64,000 nucleotides of DNA from Pohlia nutans (GCA_022496805.1 CM040103.1:5536001-5600000); one strand, 5' to 3'. Shown: positions 12,808-24,781, counted from the stretch's first letter. Notes: generated by a model not told the origin, from the sequence alone. Made by a program: numbers and translations.

Positions 12808-13430
12808 TCAACTCCAAAACTCGCAAGAAACTCCACAAAATTTCCAAAAAACTCCACAAAAGTTCAAAAACCTCCGCTTCTAAATCCTCAACAACTTCCG
12901 GTTCTAAATCCCTCGCAATTAGCTCAAGAAACTCCCAAGAAACTCCACAAAATTTCCTAAAAAGTTCTCAAGAGTTCAAAATCCGGAAAAGCTCAAACGC
13001 TCCTTCAACAAGCTCCGATTATAAATCCCGAAAGACAACTAAGTAGCTCGAGCAAAAACTGAAACCGGATTGTGTGCACAGATGCTCAAATGCAGTGAAA
13101 TTTGGCTCGTTTTAGCCCGTTTTTGCTTGTGAAACTGGAGCTACTGATTGCAACGGTGGAGGAGAACTGAAGGAGGTGAAATTTGAAGAAGAAGATTGCT
13201 GAAAATTTGCACCAGTCGGTCGGAACTTATAGCTCACTCTGTACAGTCTTCCGTGTTCAGCGCTCCATCGCCCCCTTCGTGTCCTTCTTTCCCACCTTCC
13301 TCTTCCCGACTTTCTTTATCACCGTTTCTTTATCTTTTACGGTTCCTGGCCCTATTCCCGCTTCAGATGCGGGGTTTCTTTTCCTTACGGTCGGTTTAGC
13401 ATCAACAAGTGTCCAAATATAAACAAGTGT
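12808..13430 (-). promoter_or_regulatory. Upstream region of the SAT gene
   Basis: Presumed 5' leader and promoter of the - strand SAT gene. Directly upstream of the ATG the gene strand is rich in repeated GGAGTTTCTTG/TTTTGTGGAGTTT-like words (12815-12990), probably untranslated leader. A TTTATATTT on the gene strand near 13415-13425 is a possible TATA element about 600 bp upstream of the ATG; the transcription start cannot be fixed. Confidence 0.35.
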
Positions 13431-13579
13431 TGGATTTGGGGTACCTACTGTATTGAGTCATTAAAGTAAGTGGATTAATCCCTAGTGACATACGTTTCCT
13501 TATTGTTACAACCAAAATCTTTTTTAGGCTTCATTTTAACCCTACAAAGTAGAAGTTTTGAGCAAGAAAGTATACGTTT

Positions 13580-13636
13580 AATTCATTTGCAGTGGAATAA
13601 ATGTTTGCTTGTTTCAAAAAAAACAAAAAAATCACA
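13580..13636 (+). repeat. Retroposon-like tail, TTGTTTC-poly(A)
   Basis: GTGGAATAAATGTTTGCTTG followed by TTTC and an A-rich run. The same 3' pattern closes the sequences at 36172-36251 and 59975-60050 and, inverted, 46655-46790. Probably the 3' end of a truncated SINE/LINE copy. Confidence 0.4.
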
Positions 13637-13647
13637 AGCTTGTGGAG

Positions 13648-14012
13648 CTTGTTAAGGGTTAAAAGAAAAATAAAAGTATCTTAAAGTAAAATTAAAAGCT
13701 ATTTTTTCTTGAGCTTTCCTTTTATTTTATTCTCCTCAACCTAGGAACTTTAATTTTAGTTTTAAATATTTTTACTTAAATCTTTTAACTAATAGTTTAT
13801 TTAGGTGTTTAATCTTTTAACTAGTAGTTTATTTAGTTTGTTTATGTCTTTTAAGGGTTAAAAGAAAAGAAAAAGTACCTTAAAGTAAAATTAAATTAAA
13901 GTCTTTTTTTTTCCCATAAGAGCCTTCCTTTTATTTTATTCTCCTCAACCTAGGAACTCTAATTTTAATTTTAAATACTTTTACTTTAATCTTTTAACTA
14001 ACAGTTTATTTA
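13648..14012. repeat. Two-copy tandem duplication, about 205 bp
   Basis: Both units begin TTAAGGGTTAAAAGAAAA, contain CTTTTAACTAA-AGTTTATTTAG and share the exact words TTTTATTTTATTCTCCTCAA and CCTAGGAACT. The first unit carries an extra partial repeat of its TTTAACTA-TAGTTTATTTAG end. Confidence 0.75.
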
Positions 14013-14799
14013 GATGTTGCTATGATACAATTTTGTTTTTTACTTTTGTTGAAAACTGTATAACATTTATAAAAAACTAACTTTTATTTTAAAAGTTAGT
14101 GTAAATGAGAGTTTTTGAGGTAGTTCTATTACTTAGGTCACAAGTGCATCCTAGATGCCATTTAAAATTTTTTAAAAAGACAATTGTGTTTAAATGTCAA
14201 CTAATAATAACAAAAAAATTAATTCATTTTGTATTATGGGTACGTTTTCAAAGTGAAAGAATGACATATTATAGTAGTATACAAACATGGAATGTGTTAT
14301 TATCATTTTGTGATATAGATTCTAAATTTATGTTTATGAGTATTTTATTTACTAATAGTAAAGATATTTATCAACTACATTTCTAAAGGGAATTGTAGTT
14401 CATAAGGACTAATTATCTTTTTACTTAGGTCACAAATAGAACCTTATTTAATTCCTAAGGGACCTACTCAAAATTGCTTTTAAAAAAGATGAGGTTCACT
14501 ATATGGGTTAATCCTTCAAGGACATATCAAGCCCCTCAAGCTTAGTTTTCTCAATTTTCAAACCACTTTGAACATGAATTGCCAACAATGAAGAATGTTT
14601 TTATGGAAAAAATTCATGCACCATCCATGACAAGAATAGTGTGTACTTACATTTTTTGAATGTAAATTACTTTTATCATTTGAGGTTAAAACTCAAAAAT
14701 ATTCCTTTCTTTCAAAATTAGGAAGTTCCCTTTGAAGATAAAATTTACTATCAAATACAAAAGGGAAACACTAGTAGAAAAGGTGGATCTCCTTATCCC
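14013..14799. other. AT-rich intergenic sequence
   Basis: No gene. An open frame at 14105-14386 is AT-rich with no recognisable domain. GTTAATCCTTCAAGGAC at 14508 resembles a TTAA-type end, and CACTAGTAGAAAAGGTGG at 14770 resembles the left end of the short CACTA MITEs at 29900 and 49111. Neither has a partner end. Confidence 0.45.
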
Positions 14800-15372
14800 T
14801 TGAACATTCTCAGACACCCTTTTCAGATTTGGCAGTTTTTAAAAGATGCATTATAAAATGCAACTTAAAGGGATATTTCTAAGCGGATGAATGAATAAAA
14901 GTTGTACGTTATGCATTTTTGATTCTATCCATACGGTTAGATTTGCAATTGCTATCTCCAATATTTGTGTATTCAATTTCAAACTTAAAATTTAACACTC
15001 TTTTGTAATATGATTACAAATAAGATATTGACAATTTAATAATGAAATTTGTTGTGTTGGGTTGAAATGTAATACTCTAAGTGTAGTGATTTTTGGAGAT
15101 TCTTTGGTTGCCCATTTTTAGTAGTTGACTTTTTCAAGAGCACTTTTAGACTAAATTCTTTAAAATTTTGGGTGGAACACTACAATATGAAATGAGGCAT
15201 AAAAAAATCACAAATCATCCCCTTTCTAATCGGATCACACATGCACGGAGCTGACTTCCCATAAAAGTTTCTATAAAAATTTCACAATGCAAAAAGTGCA
15301 TGATGGATGAGAAAACGAACTTCAAATCTGTACATCATGCAAAATTTGCATAGTTGGGCGGTTAGGGTTTAA
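14800..15372 (-). mobile_element. Element D2 (D family), left end damaged
   Basis: Internal blocks ATTATAAAATGCAACTTAAA, GGTTAGATTTGCAATTGCTA and GTAATACTCTAAGTGTAGTG match D1 in inverse orientation. The right end reads GGGCGGTTAGGG-TTTAA. The left end is missing; it may have been lost when the CACTA-like end at 14770 arrived. Confidence 0.7.
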
Positions 15373-15468
15373 GGAGATGTTTAGGCAAAATCACAGTGCA
15401 TGTGTGGAATTGAGCACCACATGTTTGGGCAACTCCTTTGACAATGCCACCTTTTTTACTACTGAAAT

Positions 15469-15572
15469 GAGTTATTCAAAAATAAAGAAGACGAGTTATT
15501 CAAACATAAAGAAGATGAGTTATTCAAACATAAAGAAGATGAGTTATTCAAACATAAAGAAGATGAGTTATT
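15469..15572 (+). repeat. 24-bp minisatellite, 4.3 copies
   Basis: Unit GAGTTATTCAAACATAAAGA+AGAT repeated at 15469, 15493, 15517, 15541 and, partially, 15565. The copies are nearly identical, so the array is young. It keeps an open frame on the + strand (a repeated SYSNIKKM octapeptide), but nothing upstream resembles a gene. Confidence 0.9.
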
Positions 15573-16127
15573 AACCCTTTAATATCCCAATCCTTTGTAG
15601 AACAGTCAAACTGCACTTTTATACACAATTCAACTTTCAAGATTTATTAAAATATATATTTTTAAATATTTTTCATGCATGAAATTGTATATTTCCTATT
15701 GGTCCTTAAATTTTCTAAATTTTCTGATACAAAATGAACCTTTTACAAATTTTTAGGTCAAATAATTAAGGAAATTCATATTAATTACAAAAAATCTTCA
15801 AAAAATATAAAATTTCTAGAACATGTGCAAATGACAATGGGGAATCACATAATGTATTTTTTTGTAGAATTTGTAATCTAAAATTCAAAATTCAAAAGGT
15901 GAACATTCTATGCAGTGTAATTCAGACCTTGAGTTACATAGCTTGCAATAGAAATAAAATATTCAAAACTTGAAATTTATAAGATCCAAAAAGTGAAGTG
16001 AAAACTAGACTCGATAAACTTCATTTTCTTAATTGAAAGCAATAGCAAAATACTTCATCGTCAAGGTCAAAATTGGCTTTGACCAACAAACATCCACTAT
16101 TTGAATGTGCAGTCCTTAGAGGGTTAA
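15571..16127. mobile_element. Element F (TTAA-type)
   Basis: TTAA-CCCTTTAATATCCC at the left, GTCCTTAGAGGG-TTAA at the right; 557 bp. The inverted repeat is clear only for the first 7-10 bases. The left end lies inside the fifth unit of the 24-bp minisatellite. Confidence 0.7.
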
Positions 16128-16200
16128 AGGTGAAAGAAAATGGGCTATCAAATGTGAAAAAAATGGACTATCCAAGGTGAAAGAAAACGGACTATCAAAC
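16128..16200 (+). repeat. Short tandem repeat, about 29 bp x 3
   Basis: GTGAAAGAAAATGGGCTATC, GTGAAAAAAATGGACTATCC and GTGAAAGAAAACGGACTATC follow each other, each with AA-TGTG/AAGGTG/AACATG spacing. Confidence 0.65.
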
Positions 16201-17415
16201 ATGCATGGAAGTGAATTGTCAATTAAACATGGGAGTGAAGTTGCTACGGAACTGAGGTGAACAGCCCAGCTGACCTGATGGCTTTGCAGCAGGAAGCAGT
16301 CAAGCACAGTTACAGACAACGTCTTGTAAAGGAGACCTTCTGCATCAATAGGGGCCGGCGACCGTGTATGAATACAATTGGATGGAAGGAGGACACCTGG
16401 ACGCCGTGAGCCCACAACCCCATGGCAGTTACATCCGTTTCTCAACGTCTCACTCAAAAAAAGAGCCCTAACTGATAAAATACATGAAACAATAATAAAC
16501 CAAAACAAAAAGCTCACTCACTTTTCTCTCCATTTGTCACATATTGGGGTAGTCCACTGGTAACTTCCTTCAATCAGCTTACAGACTTTTTACAGTAGTA
16601 CGGGCTACTGTTCTTCATTATGTGACGAATCGTGTCATCCATATTGGAAACTTCCCCGGGATTGATGTGAGTTTTCCTTGTGGTGCACTCTCCGACGTCC
16701 CTGCCACTGTTGAGTGCTGGCTGAATTTAGCTCTTTGGTCAATTCTATCAATGTTACGTGTGCAAGTATCTATGTACTGCTCCTACATATGAGGTCAATT
16801 TTCTGGCTTTTTTTTCATTTTGGGGGGGCTTATGAGCTATTTTGGGAAATTTTGAACTCAAAACTGGGACTTACCACCCTGTAATAGTTAGTAGGAGTCT
16901 ACCGATGGAATTTTTGGGGGACCTACACAACCTTGAAATAGGGGGCAGCCTTTTAGTAAGAGGCCTATGACAATGCTACACCAAAATCACCATATACTGT
17001 GGGTGGGTGAATATCATGGATGAATGTGGGTACATTCATCCGTGAGGACAAATTTTCATCCATTTTAACGAATTTCATTCAATTTGAATGAATTTTACTG
17101 CATTCTAAGGTGAGGTCTGACTTTTTGGATGACTTTTAGAGTGCAATCCAGAGTGTTTGTGGAGATGCTTTAAAGATACTTGGTTGTTTTTAGGGTTCTG
17201 AAATTGTTACGTCAGTTTCTTGCTTTGACCAGGCCTCTGCAATGGTGAGTCAATTGGGTAAGCAGATGGTTTTTATACGCCAATTGTTACGTCAGTTTTA
17301 TAAGGAAACTTGGTTTCTGAAATTGTTACAATAGTTTCTTGCTTTGACCAGGTCTCTGCAATGGTGAGTCGACTGGGTCAGCAATGGCTTCACTTCTCTG
17401 TCCGTGCAATTTCAA
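16201..17415. other. Intergenic, low-copy, no gene recognised
   Basis: An open frame on the - strand (16116-16517) runs through low-copy sequence but shows no known domain, and its first part is the repeat at 16128-16200. At 16985-17180 words such as GACAAATTTTCATCCATTT and GTGAGGTCTGACTTTTTGGA recur in another order near 54885-55170, marking an unclassified dispersed repeat. Confidence 0.4.
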
Positions 17416-17418
17416 TAA

Positions 17419-18094
17419 GGGTCACGTCACATTACGGCCGCAGGTCGAGAGGCCGTTGATTTCCACTACCGTACGTGGAAAGCATGGTCGGCAAAAAATA
17501 ATTCCCCCAAAAAATGTCGAATAAATAAATTATTTATTAAGTGTTTTGTCGAAATCAACAAAAATGAAGTCAACAAGAAGCCGAAAAAAAAATAAAACAA
17601 ACTCAAAACATAACACTCAACGAAATTGGATGAAAACTTTAACACTCAGCACAAAAAACTAAATAAAGCGGTTAGGAGCCGGAAAATTTTAATGTTAGCT
17701 ATTAATAGCCAATTTCTTAATAATTACATTTGAAAGTGCTGACCTTCACTGTTTCAACTTTTGTTAATTATTCGACATGAAAGTGCCGATCGTGCCTTCC
17801 ACGTACGGTAATTAGATTACAAGAAATCAAGAATTCCTCCTCTCAACCCTTCAAAATAAAGGCCGAAGTTCAAAGGCTGACTTTTTGACCAAGGCAATAG
17901 ACTTCCAAAGGAAATTTGGATCAGAGAGGAATGGAAACCCAAACTATAGTCGAGAAGTCGTCAATTTTTTTTTCAAAGAAACCAAAAATATAATTTATTG
18001 CCTACTTTCAGCCTATTCCTTTGAACTCTTTACAAAGCTTGGAAACTCAATCCCATGGCCTCTCGACTCAGACGGCCATAATGTGAAGCAGTTC
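17419..18094. mobile_element. PIF/Harbinger-like MITE P1, interrupted
   Basis: TAA-GGGTCACGTCACATTACGGCC at the left and GGCCATAATGTGAAGCAGTTC-TAA at the right: TAA target duplication. Internal GAGAGGCCGTTGATTT and CCAAAGGAAATTTGG match P2 and P3. A mariner-like MITE (17469-17808) sits inside it. Confidence 0.8.
17469..17808. mobile_element. TA-flanked mariner-like MITE nested in P1
   Basis: TA-CCGTACGTGGAAAGCATGG at the left and CGTGCCTTCCACGTACGG-TA at the right. Internal AAATAATTCCCC and GTCAACAAGAAGCCG-AAAA recur at 58654-58947 and, inverted, in 55219-56298. Removing it rejoins GATTTCCAC with ATTAGATTACAAG, as in uninterrupted P elements. Confidence 0.85.
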
Positions 18095-18375
18095 TAACAC
18101 TACTATAAACATTGCCCTTATAAACACTTCCTCTATAGATTAGTGAAAAGACCCACAAATAGACCCCACATGACGAACTAGACTACTTGTGGTCTTTTTA
18201 GGCATGCTTATGTAGTCTACATGGGTAGTGTTTCTACTTTTATAAATACATGGAAACATGTTAGAATTTATGCAATTGTTGCAAAACTTTTACTATTCTA
18301 TGGTCATTTTTCATGAGTCACATAAATTGAGGGTTGGATTTAGATCCAGGCATTTCAAGAATTTGCTTGTACTAA

Positions 18376-18523
18376 CACTAGTGCAGTTTTTGGTGGTCTA
18401 AAGAATAGTGTTACAACATGGTGCCCAAGGTCGATATTAGCACTTGCTTCGTGCCAACATGGACCTTAGGCACTATGTTCAGACATCATTCTTTGATGCC
18501 TACTTTCTGCTTTTCTACTAGTG
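18376..18523. mobile_element. CACTA-end MITE, 148 bp
   Basis: CACTAGTGCAG at the left and TTCTACTAGTG at the right, flanked by TAA on both sides (3-bp duplication). Internal GGTGCCCAAGG and CCTTAGGCACTATG recall the repeats near 50940 and 51430. Confidence 0.7.
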
Positions 18524-18526
18524 TAA

Positions 18527-19270
18527 GATGTAGGTTTAATCCCTAAGCGCACTAATGTCCAAAATCTAGGCGTTTTTGAATTACAATGCACTTCGGCGAC
18601 TTGTTTCTCATGCGTACGGTGTTTGTTTCTAATATGAACAAATGTTGGAGTTACATCACGCTGGATCTAATCTACTACATAAACGAAAAATTGAAAACAA
18701 CCAACCTCTACTAGCAGACAAAATAAAAAATAAAATAAAAATAAGGGGAGGGGGGTTTAGCGGCACAAACCATTGTCACAAACCATTGTTTAATTACACA
18801 CTTGTATCAGGATAATAGGATGGGGCCGATTGGCTTTTAAATTTTCCTGCCTCTGATAAATCACCCATAGCACCAAGTCATATATAGCCACATTACTATC
18901 ATTGAAATCCACGCCATCAAAAGTTACATGTTACATAAAAATACAGTGCCAAAGCATAAGATGAAAATGCTAAGACGATAAAAAGAGAAGAAGGGGAGAA
19001 AAGAGGTACAACAAAATTCATGAAACCTATAAAAAAAACCCCAACTATTATGAAAGGAAAAACAAGGAAATCCATGAAAAATATGCCCAATCCCAACCAA
19101 TTGAAAGAACAGAGATTGTATTGCCTACGTACGTACATAAGGAGCATGTTTGTATGAAGAAGAGGGATAGTTATGACATATTTGACAAATTTTGTGACTA
19201 CATAATATTCATAGATTTTATTTAGTAATTACCAACTATAAAAGAATTACTTAAAAAAATTTAACATTCT
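18527..19270. other. Intergenic, nothing recognised
   Basis: AT-rich with poly-purine runs (about 18720-18760). No gene, RNA or repeat boundary can be supported. Confidence 0.45.
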
Positions 19271-19650
19271 TTAATCCTTAAATGTCAAGAGGCTCTGGGT
19301 GGGGCAGTCCGGAAGGCATCTAAATTTTCGGAGTGAAAACAAATAAATAAAATAAATAAATAAAAACGGCTTTGCTGGCCACTGCTGGTTAGCACTGTAG
19401 CACTGCGGCACTTTTCAAAAAACGATCTTGGGTGCCCCAACCTCAACTCCTGCTCATTTTGATAACTTTGATTGCTTGCCAATGTTTTCACTATTGCCTA
19501 AATGAGGCGCAAATTTGGAATCTAGATCGCGTTTTCAGTAGCTTTCCAACGCACCAATCCTCGCTTGATTTGGTTGAGAAAATCCACAATTTTCTTCATT
19601 ATTCCCTCATAAATAAGCCCATGGGGTTTACTTTGACGCTTAAGGGTTAA
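19271..19650. mobile_element. Element A2 (TTAA-type)
   Basis: TTAA-TCCTTAAATGTCAAG at the left and TTTGACGCTTAAGGG-TTAA at the right; 380 bp. Same internal landmarks as A1 and A3 (GGCAGTCCGGAAGGCATCTA, TTTGGAATCTAGATCGC, CAGTAGCTTTCCAACGCACC). Confidence 0.8.
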
Positions 19651-19857
19651 AATTTAATTGCATGTCTTTGAGGTTAAGTTTTGAATTCAATACTTCATTG
19701 CTGGATTTGGAATTTTGTTAATATGCATTATAAACAACTTCAATTAGTAATTTGGTCCATACTAATATGTGAATTGACATCTATGAGTTTTGAGTTTTGA
19801 ATTACAACTATATCATTAGATTTAATATATTTTGAGATGTTTTATTCATCAAAATAT

Positions 19858-20980
19858 TTAACCCCTAAGTGGCCAAACGATCATTTTCTGGTTGCTGCTT
19901 CTTTTTTGCAAGCTGCCTATGATGAAAAAAACATATAAAATATATAAAATATTTTTGGATAGGAAATGAAGTCAACTTTTCATTCCAATTTGTATCATTT
20001 CAATCTGAGTTAAACTCCACCGAGGAGAATTTTTCAAAGACTAAGATCTCAATATCTTTCCAATGTTATAAAATTTACTATTTTGGGAAACTAACCCCTA
20101 AACGTCCTAGGGTATTCCCAGAATTGACAGTATGAGAAAATTCAATATAAAATGCTATTTAGAAGAATATTTTGGAATTGTTACACAAATGAAGGTTGTA
20201 GATATTGAATTTTAGATTCCATCTGTATGGTTCGATTCACCAACGCCATCATTGATATTTTATAATAAAATTTCAAAGTTATAATTATAATTCCCTTCTA
20301 AATTTGATTACAACAAAATAATGATATTTTTGAGTGAAATTTGTTGGAATGGATTTGAAATGAGATACTCTTGAAATGGTGATTTTTGATAATTTGTGTC
20401 ACTTCAATTTATGACCTCATTTTAGCAAGCTCACTTTTGAACTAAAGTCAATGCAATTTTGGCTTGGTCAACTGCTTGACATATTTCCACATTTTTAATC
20501 TAAAAAAAATATGTACACTAGTAACACCAAATCCAACCGTTAGATAGGACAATAACTTCATAAAGTATTTTAAAAAAATTGAATGAGTTTCATTGATGAA
20601 GTAATGTGAGTGTACTGTGAGTTGGAATCTATTTGTCGTTTAGAAACTGGACGCTAGGACGTTTAGGGGCTAATGATGTTCTTTCTTTTGAAATTATTAA
20701 TTCCTGGATTTTAGAATAGAATGTATAGTTTTGACCAATCATACCAAATTTTAAATTTTAAAAATAGAATTTGTAAATTTGGTGAATATTAAATGGCAAA
20801 TGCTTCTAAATTCATCAAATGAGTATCTAAAACATTTTTGAAAGTTAGACTATATGGATAATTTCTAAACATCATGCCTCTCATTTTCTCTTTTGGACAA
20901 AACTTCACCAAAGTTGAAAAAGTAACATTTTATAACACATCTAGATTTTGCCTTTACTCTCGATGTCATTTATGGGCTAA
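19858..20980 (+). mobile_element. Element E1 (TTAA-type), split by D3
   Basis: TTAA-CCCCTAAGTGGCC at the left and GTCATTTATGGG-CTAA at the right. Net length without D3 is 540 bp, matching E3 and E4 (549 and 543 bp). E landmarks: TTAAACTCCACC-AGGAGAA, TTTAGAATAGAATGT, CATTTTCTCTTTTGGAC. D3 lies between GGGAAA and TGATGTT, which adjoin as GGGAAAGTAATGATGTT in E2-E4. Confidence 0.85.
20091..20673 (-). mobile_element. Element D3 nested in E1, CTAA duplication
   Basis: CTAA-CCCCTAAACGTCCTAG at the left and CTAGGACGTTTAGGGG-CTAA at the right: a perfect 16-bp inverted repeat flanked by CTAA. 583 bp including both flanks. Because the flank is CTAA rather than the palindrome TTAA, the 4-bp size of the duplication can be read without ambiguity. 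Inverted relative to D1. Confidence 0.9.
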
Positions 20981-22510
20981 ATTTCAAATTTTGTTTAACA
21001 CTTATTTTTAGCTTAAATATTGCATTAGAGGAAATAAATGCTTGCAAGAGGCCCTCAAAATGCCCACTTTTCTATTCATGGTGCCTATGAGCATGGCCAA
21101 CCATAAACTGCCCTGTCAAAGTTCACACACTTCGCTACAGTGATATTGATACCATGGAAAAAAAACAATAAAAAAACACAAGGAAACACAAGAAAAAGGC
21201 CCCCAACTGGGCCTGCCGCAACATCGTACCCTATGCAATTTTTTAAATTTTTATAATAATAATTTTTAAATATATTAAATAAAATTAAAAACACTATAGC
21301 GTCTCAAGAGTTTTTTAGTAATTAAAAAAATTATTAAAAAAAAATTTAAAAAAAATTCAAAAACAACAAAATTCAAAATTCAATTTTTTTTAAAAAATAA
21401 ACAAGACAAAACAACAACACCAATTGGCGTTATAGAGAGCATGGGGTGTTATTTTTGGCTAACCCTACTTTTACAACTTTCCAAAGGTCTCGAGGCCTTC
21501 TACATTGGCATAATTCATCAAATGATGATTTTTGACCAAAATTTATATGTGAATGAAAAACCCTTAAGATGATTATTTATAAGGATTCAATGAACTAATT
21601 TGTAGACTTCAATTTTAATACACTTTTCAAACTAAAAGAAATTACTTTTTTATCTTGACATAAATCCAATTCATTAGTCTGGTGAAAATCGTAGAAACAA
21701 CATGCAATAAAAAATAGGGTCTCATATATTCCTTGTAAATAAATTTTGTAAAAAACGTACATGTAAAATACATTGCTCTAAATTGTAAAACTACATTATA
21801 AATTAGTAATATAGCATTCAATATATCATGGAAGATTTATTTTACCGGTACATATAAAATACTATGCCAAATATTTTTTATAGGGGGTAGGTGTAGACTA
21901 TGAAAGACGAGTGGCTGTCAGAAATTAATTTTGGATGAAAACAGAGTCTTTTACATCCGACTTCTGGGGTGACAACCTGGCGCGGCAAGTTTAGTGTCCC
22001 AATGACGGTATCCAACGGCAATACGCATCCAATGTGGTATTGAGGAGGAAAAGTGGTATGGAAAAAAAATGGGAAGTAAGAAAAAAAATGGGGTATAAGT
22101 AAAATACCCCTATTTAAATAGCCACCTAGAAAAATTATAAGTACTAATAAGATACAATTAATTACCAAGTTTTACATTTATTTTAAAATATACCATCTCA
22201 TATAATCAATTATCCAAGGTAAATAGCCCCCATTTTAATAGGCCATTGTCGCAGGTGTATGCAAAATATACAAGGGAGTGCCTCCCCCGAGTAAAAAATA
22301 GAAAACATAAGATTCTTGAGGTGAGGTTGCTGTCACTTCCAACTCTTCACCATCATTTTTTAGATAAGGAATGACGTCGCATGTTCAATATTCTAGAATC
22401 CGCTCCAACAATTCTTGTACAACAACTCTTATTCCTAAGTACACCTTACAAGGGCTAAAGAACCTTATGTCATTCCTTCACACAACAATGTAATTATTTA
22501 TTAGAGGGAT
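20981..22510. other. AT-rich intergenic sequence
   Basis: No gene supported. At 21230-21410 it is very AT-rich (AAATTTAAAAAAAATTC-type runs). The - strand frame at 21878-22168 shows no family. Confidence 0.45.
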
Positions 22511-22520
22511 TGGGCTAACC

Positions 22521-22710
22521 AACCCCCACATTAGGACCAGAAATAAAAATAAAAAAACAAAAAAATTCCCATATGTCTGGACATGGTGGGTCATCGAATA
22601 CCAACTTGGAGTCACGTACCTCAAATATAGAGTTAAAAATTCTCCGAAAAACACATAATTCCGTGAAAATGAAAAAATTCAAAAAAATGATTGGTCCCAA
22701 TGTGGGGGTT
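22521..22710. mobile_element. Short MITE-like inverted repeat element
   Basis: AACCCCCACATTAGGACCA at the left and its inverse TGGTCCCAATGTGGGGGTT at the right, about 190 bp apart, A-rich inside. The target duplication is unclear (flanks CTAACC and CGTTTG). Confidence 0.65.
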
Positions 22711-22734
22711 CGTTTGCCCTCCCTTTGTTAAGAT

Positions 22735-22965
22735 TAGTTTAGCTCGAAGAGAAGGCACCAAGGGTAGACCTTGCTATCCATGTCTCAAGGATAGATCCTT
22801 GCAATTAGGGTCAGCCTAGCTCGGAGAAGAAGCACTAGGGTTATGTTTTGCTACCCATTTCTAGATTTATTTTTATTTTTATTTTTTATTATTGTAGTTA
22901 GTGTGAATCTAGCTTGGAGAAGAGGCACCAAGAAAAGACCTTCCTATACATGTCCCAATTTTTCA
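22735..22965 (+). repeat. Degenerate tandem repeat, three units
   Basis: TTTAGCTCGAAGAGAAGGCACCA, CCTAGCTCGGAGAAGAAGCACTA and TCTAGCTTGGAGAAGAGGCACCA recur with CCTTGCTATCCATGTC-type sequence after each. The third unit is separated by a T-rich insertion. Confidence 0.6.
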
Positions 22966-24781
22966 TTTTTCAAGCATGTAGCATCAGTGAAACAAGTGTA
23001 GCACTTTCATTTAGGTTTCAAATGAAGTCATTACAATTGAATGGAAATTTTCTCAAATGGATGAAAATATGTCAACATTGATGAATATTTTGACAATAAA
23101 GGAATGAATTTTTGGTTCAAATTTAGATTTCTAAAATAAAATTTCTAACTATATTTTGTCAACTAAAAAAAAGTTGGAATAAATAGCCCAAGAGACTCTT
23201 CATTCACCATGGTCTTTTAGGCTAGTGTGCTTAATGCTAGAGTCTTGTGCTTTGTATGTCATCACCATTAATTCCATACACGTACTAAATTCCCATCTTC
23301 AACTGGGCACTTGTGTTTGGGAAGTACCGGTAAGGTGAGTGGGACAATAACCGACGCCAACCATAAAGAGGCTCATTTATTTACTTCATCAATGACATTC
23401 CACTGAGTCAAAAACCAACAATCACTCAAATAGTTTAGTGATTGTTGACTTTGAAGCACTATTTGACTCACCTCATTTGTGAGAACTATGTTTACTTTAA
23501 GTTTTTTTATGATCCTTCAAAACATATTCACTGTCAAGTTCAGCCCATATTTACTCTCACAAATAAGTGACCTAGACCTTGGACCATGAAAATTCATAAC
23601 TTGTTCAATATAACTTCAAAAATTATTGGGTTAGATTTAGAATCAAATTTCTAATTCATTCAAACTATCGCATTTCACCTCAGATTACTATAAATAGTCA
23701 TTGTGCTTAAAGTGTCAGTTTATGACCCACTCACCTTAGTTAATTTATTGTGAACCACTCCAACCATTCAAAAAAATTGATTTAAATTTGAAACTATTGA
23801 ATAATTAACAATTTAAAATTTAAGAATAGTTCTATTTATAATTATAAACAAAGGCAAAGACCAATCAAGAATAGTTCTATTTCTAATTATAAACAAGGAA
23901 AAAGACCAAAATAGAAATGTGAAAAATTGGTTGAATGTTGACAATGGAGGAAAATTAAGAGCAACCTTAAAAAAAATCTTTCCAAATGTTGTTGGGCAAC
24001 AAATACAGTCTTTCTCTGTCCCTTTTTATATCAAAACTCAATCCACCCTAAGTTGTGCGGTGGTTAGTTTTGCAATACAAATTAATTAATATTTGCCTAA
24101 AACACATCACCTTGTAATTGGTTCAGGGTAATATGGAGCCCTCAAAATTTAACATGGAAATTCAATTTCTACACCAGACTAACCGTAGTACCATAGTAGG
24201 TTGCCATCCCGTAAACAAAAATTTAATATAATTTGAAAAATAAGGTTCGTTCCTCAAAAAATGATTTTCTTTATTTTTGTTTCTAAAAGAAAACAATGAT
24301 TTTAAATGGTCTAAAAATATCCCAATTGGCCCAAAATAGCTTAGAAATAGTAAAATATATTTGTAATAATTTATTCTAGTTTTGTTCCTTTGTTCTCATA
24401 GTTTCCAAAAAAAGTTAGTGTTTTTTAATAAATTATTTTTTGACGAACGTACTATGGTACTATAGCATCTAAGTCGGACCCTTCCACACACACTCATAGC
24501 ATGATAGAGCAATGGGAGCAAACACCCTTTTGCAATGGGACCACACTCTAGTTACAATTAGAAACGAAGCTTACATGGCAATGACACGGTAGTCTCAAAA
24601 TTCATGGAATACAAATGGTATTCTTTCATTGCTGAAAAAAATGGATCTCATTAAAAATTCTCTTTTGATCCAATTTTCACAAGGATGCTCCATTGCACAA
24701 CTCTATCATCTTATGCTAAATACAAAAATCGATAAGCACTGCCACATCTATCATCGTGATTCTTGATTTTATCCCTAACCA
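22966..24781. other. Intergenic with one small tandem repeat
   Basis: No gene. At 23824-23912 a 49-bp unit (GAATAGTTCTATTT-TAATTATAAACAA, then AAAGACCAA) occurs twice. At 23402-23465 TGAGTCAAAAACCAACAATCAC and its approximate complement form a stem around AAATAGTTT. Confidence 0.5.

Noticed and set aside
15469..15572. Regular repeats resembling a CRISPR array
   Set aside because: The units are directly adjacent with no spacers and the DNA is eukaryotic; it is a minisatellite.
16116..16517. 133-codon - strand frame
   Set aside because: The C-terminal third is a 29-bp tandem repeat and the rest has no recognisable domain; no codon or splice evidence for a gene.
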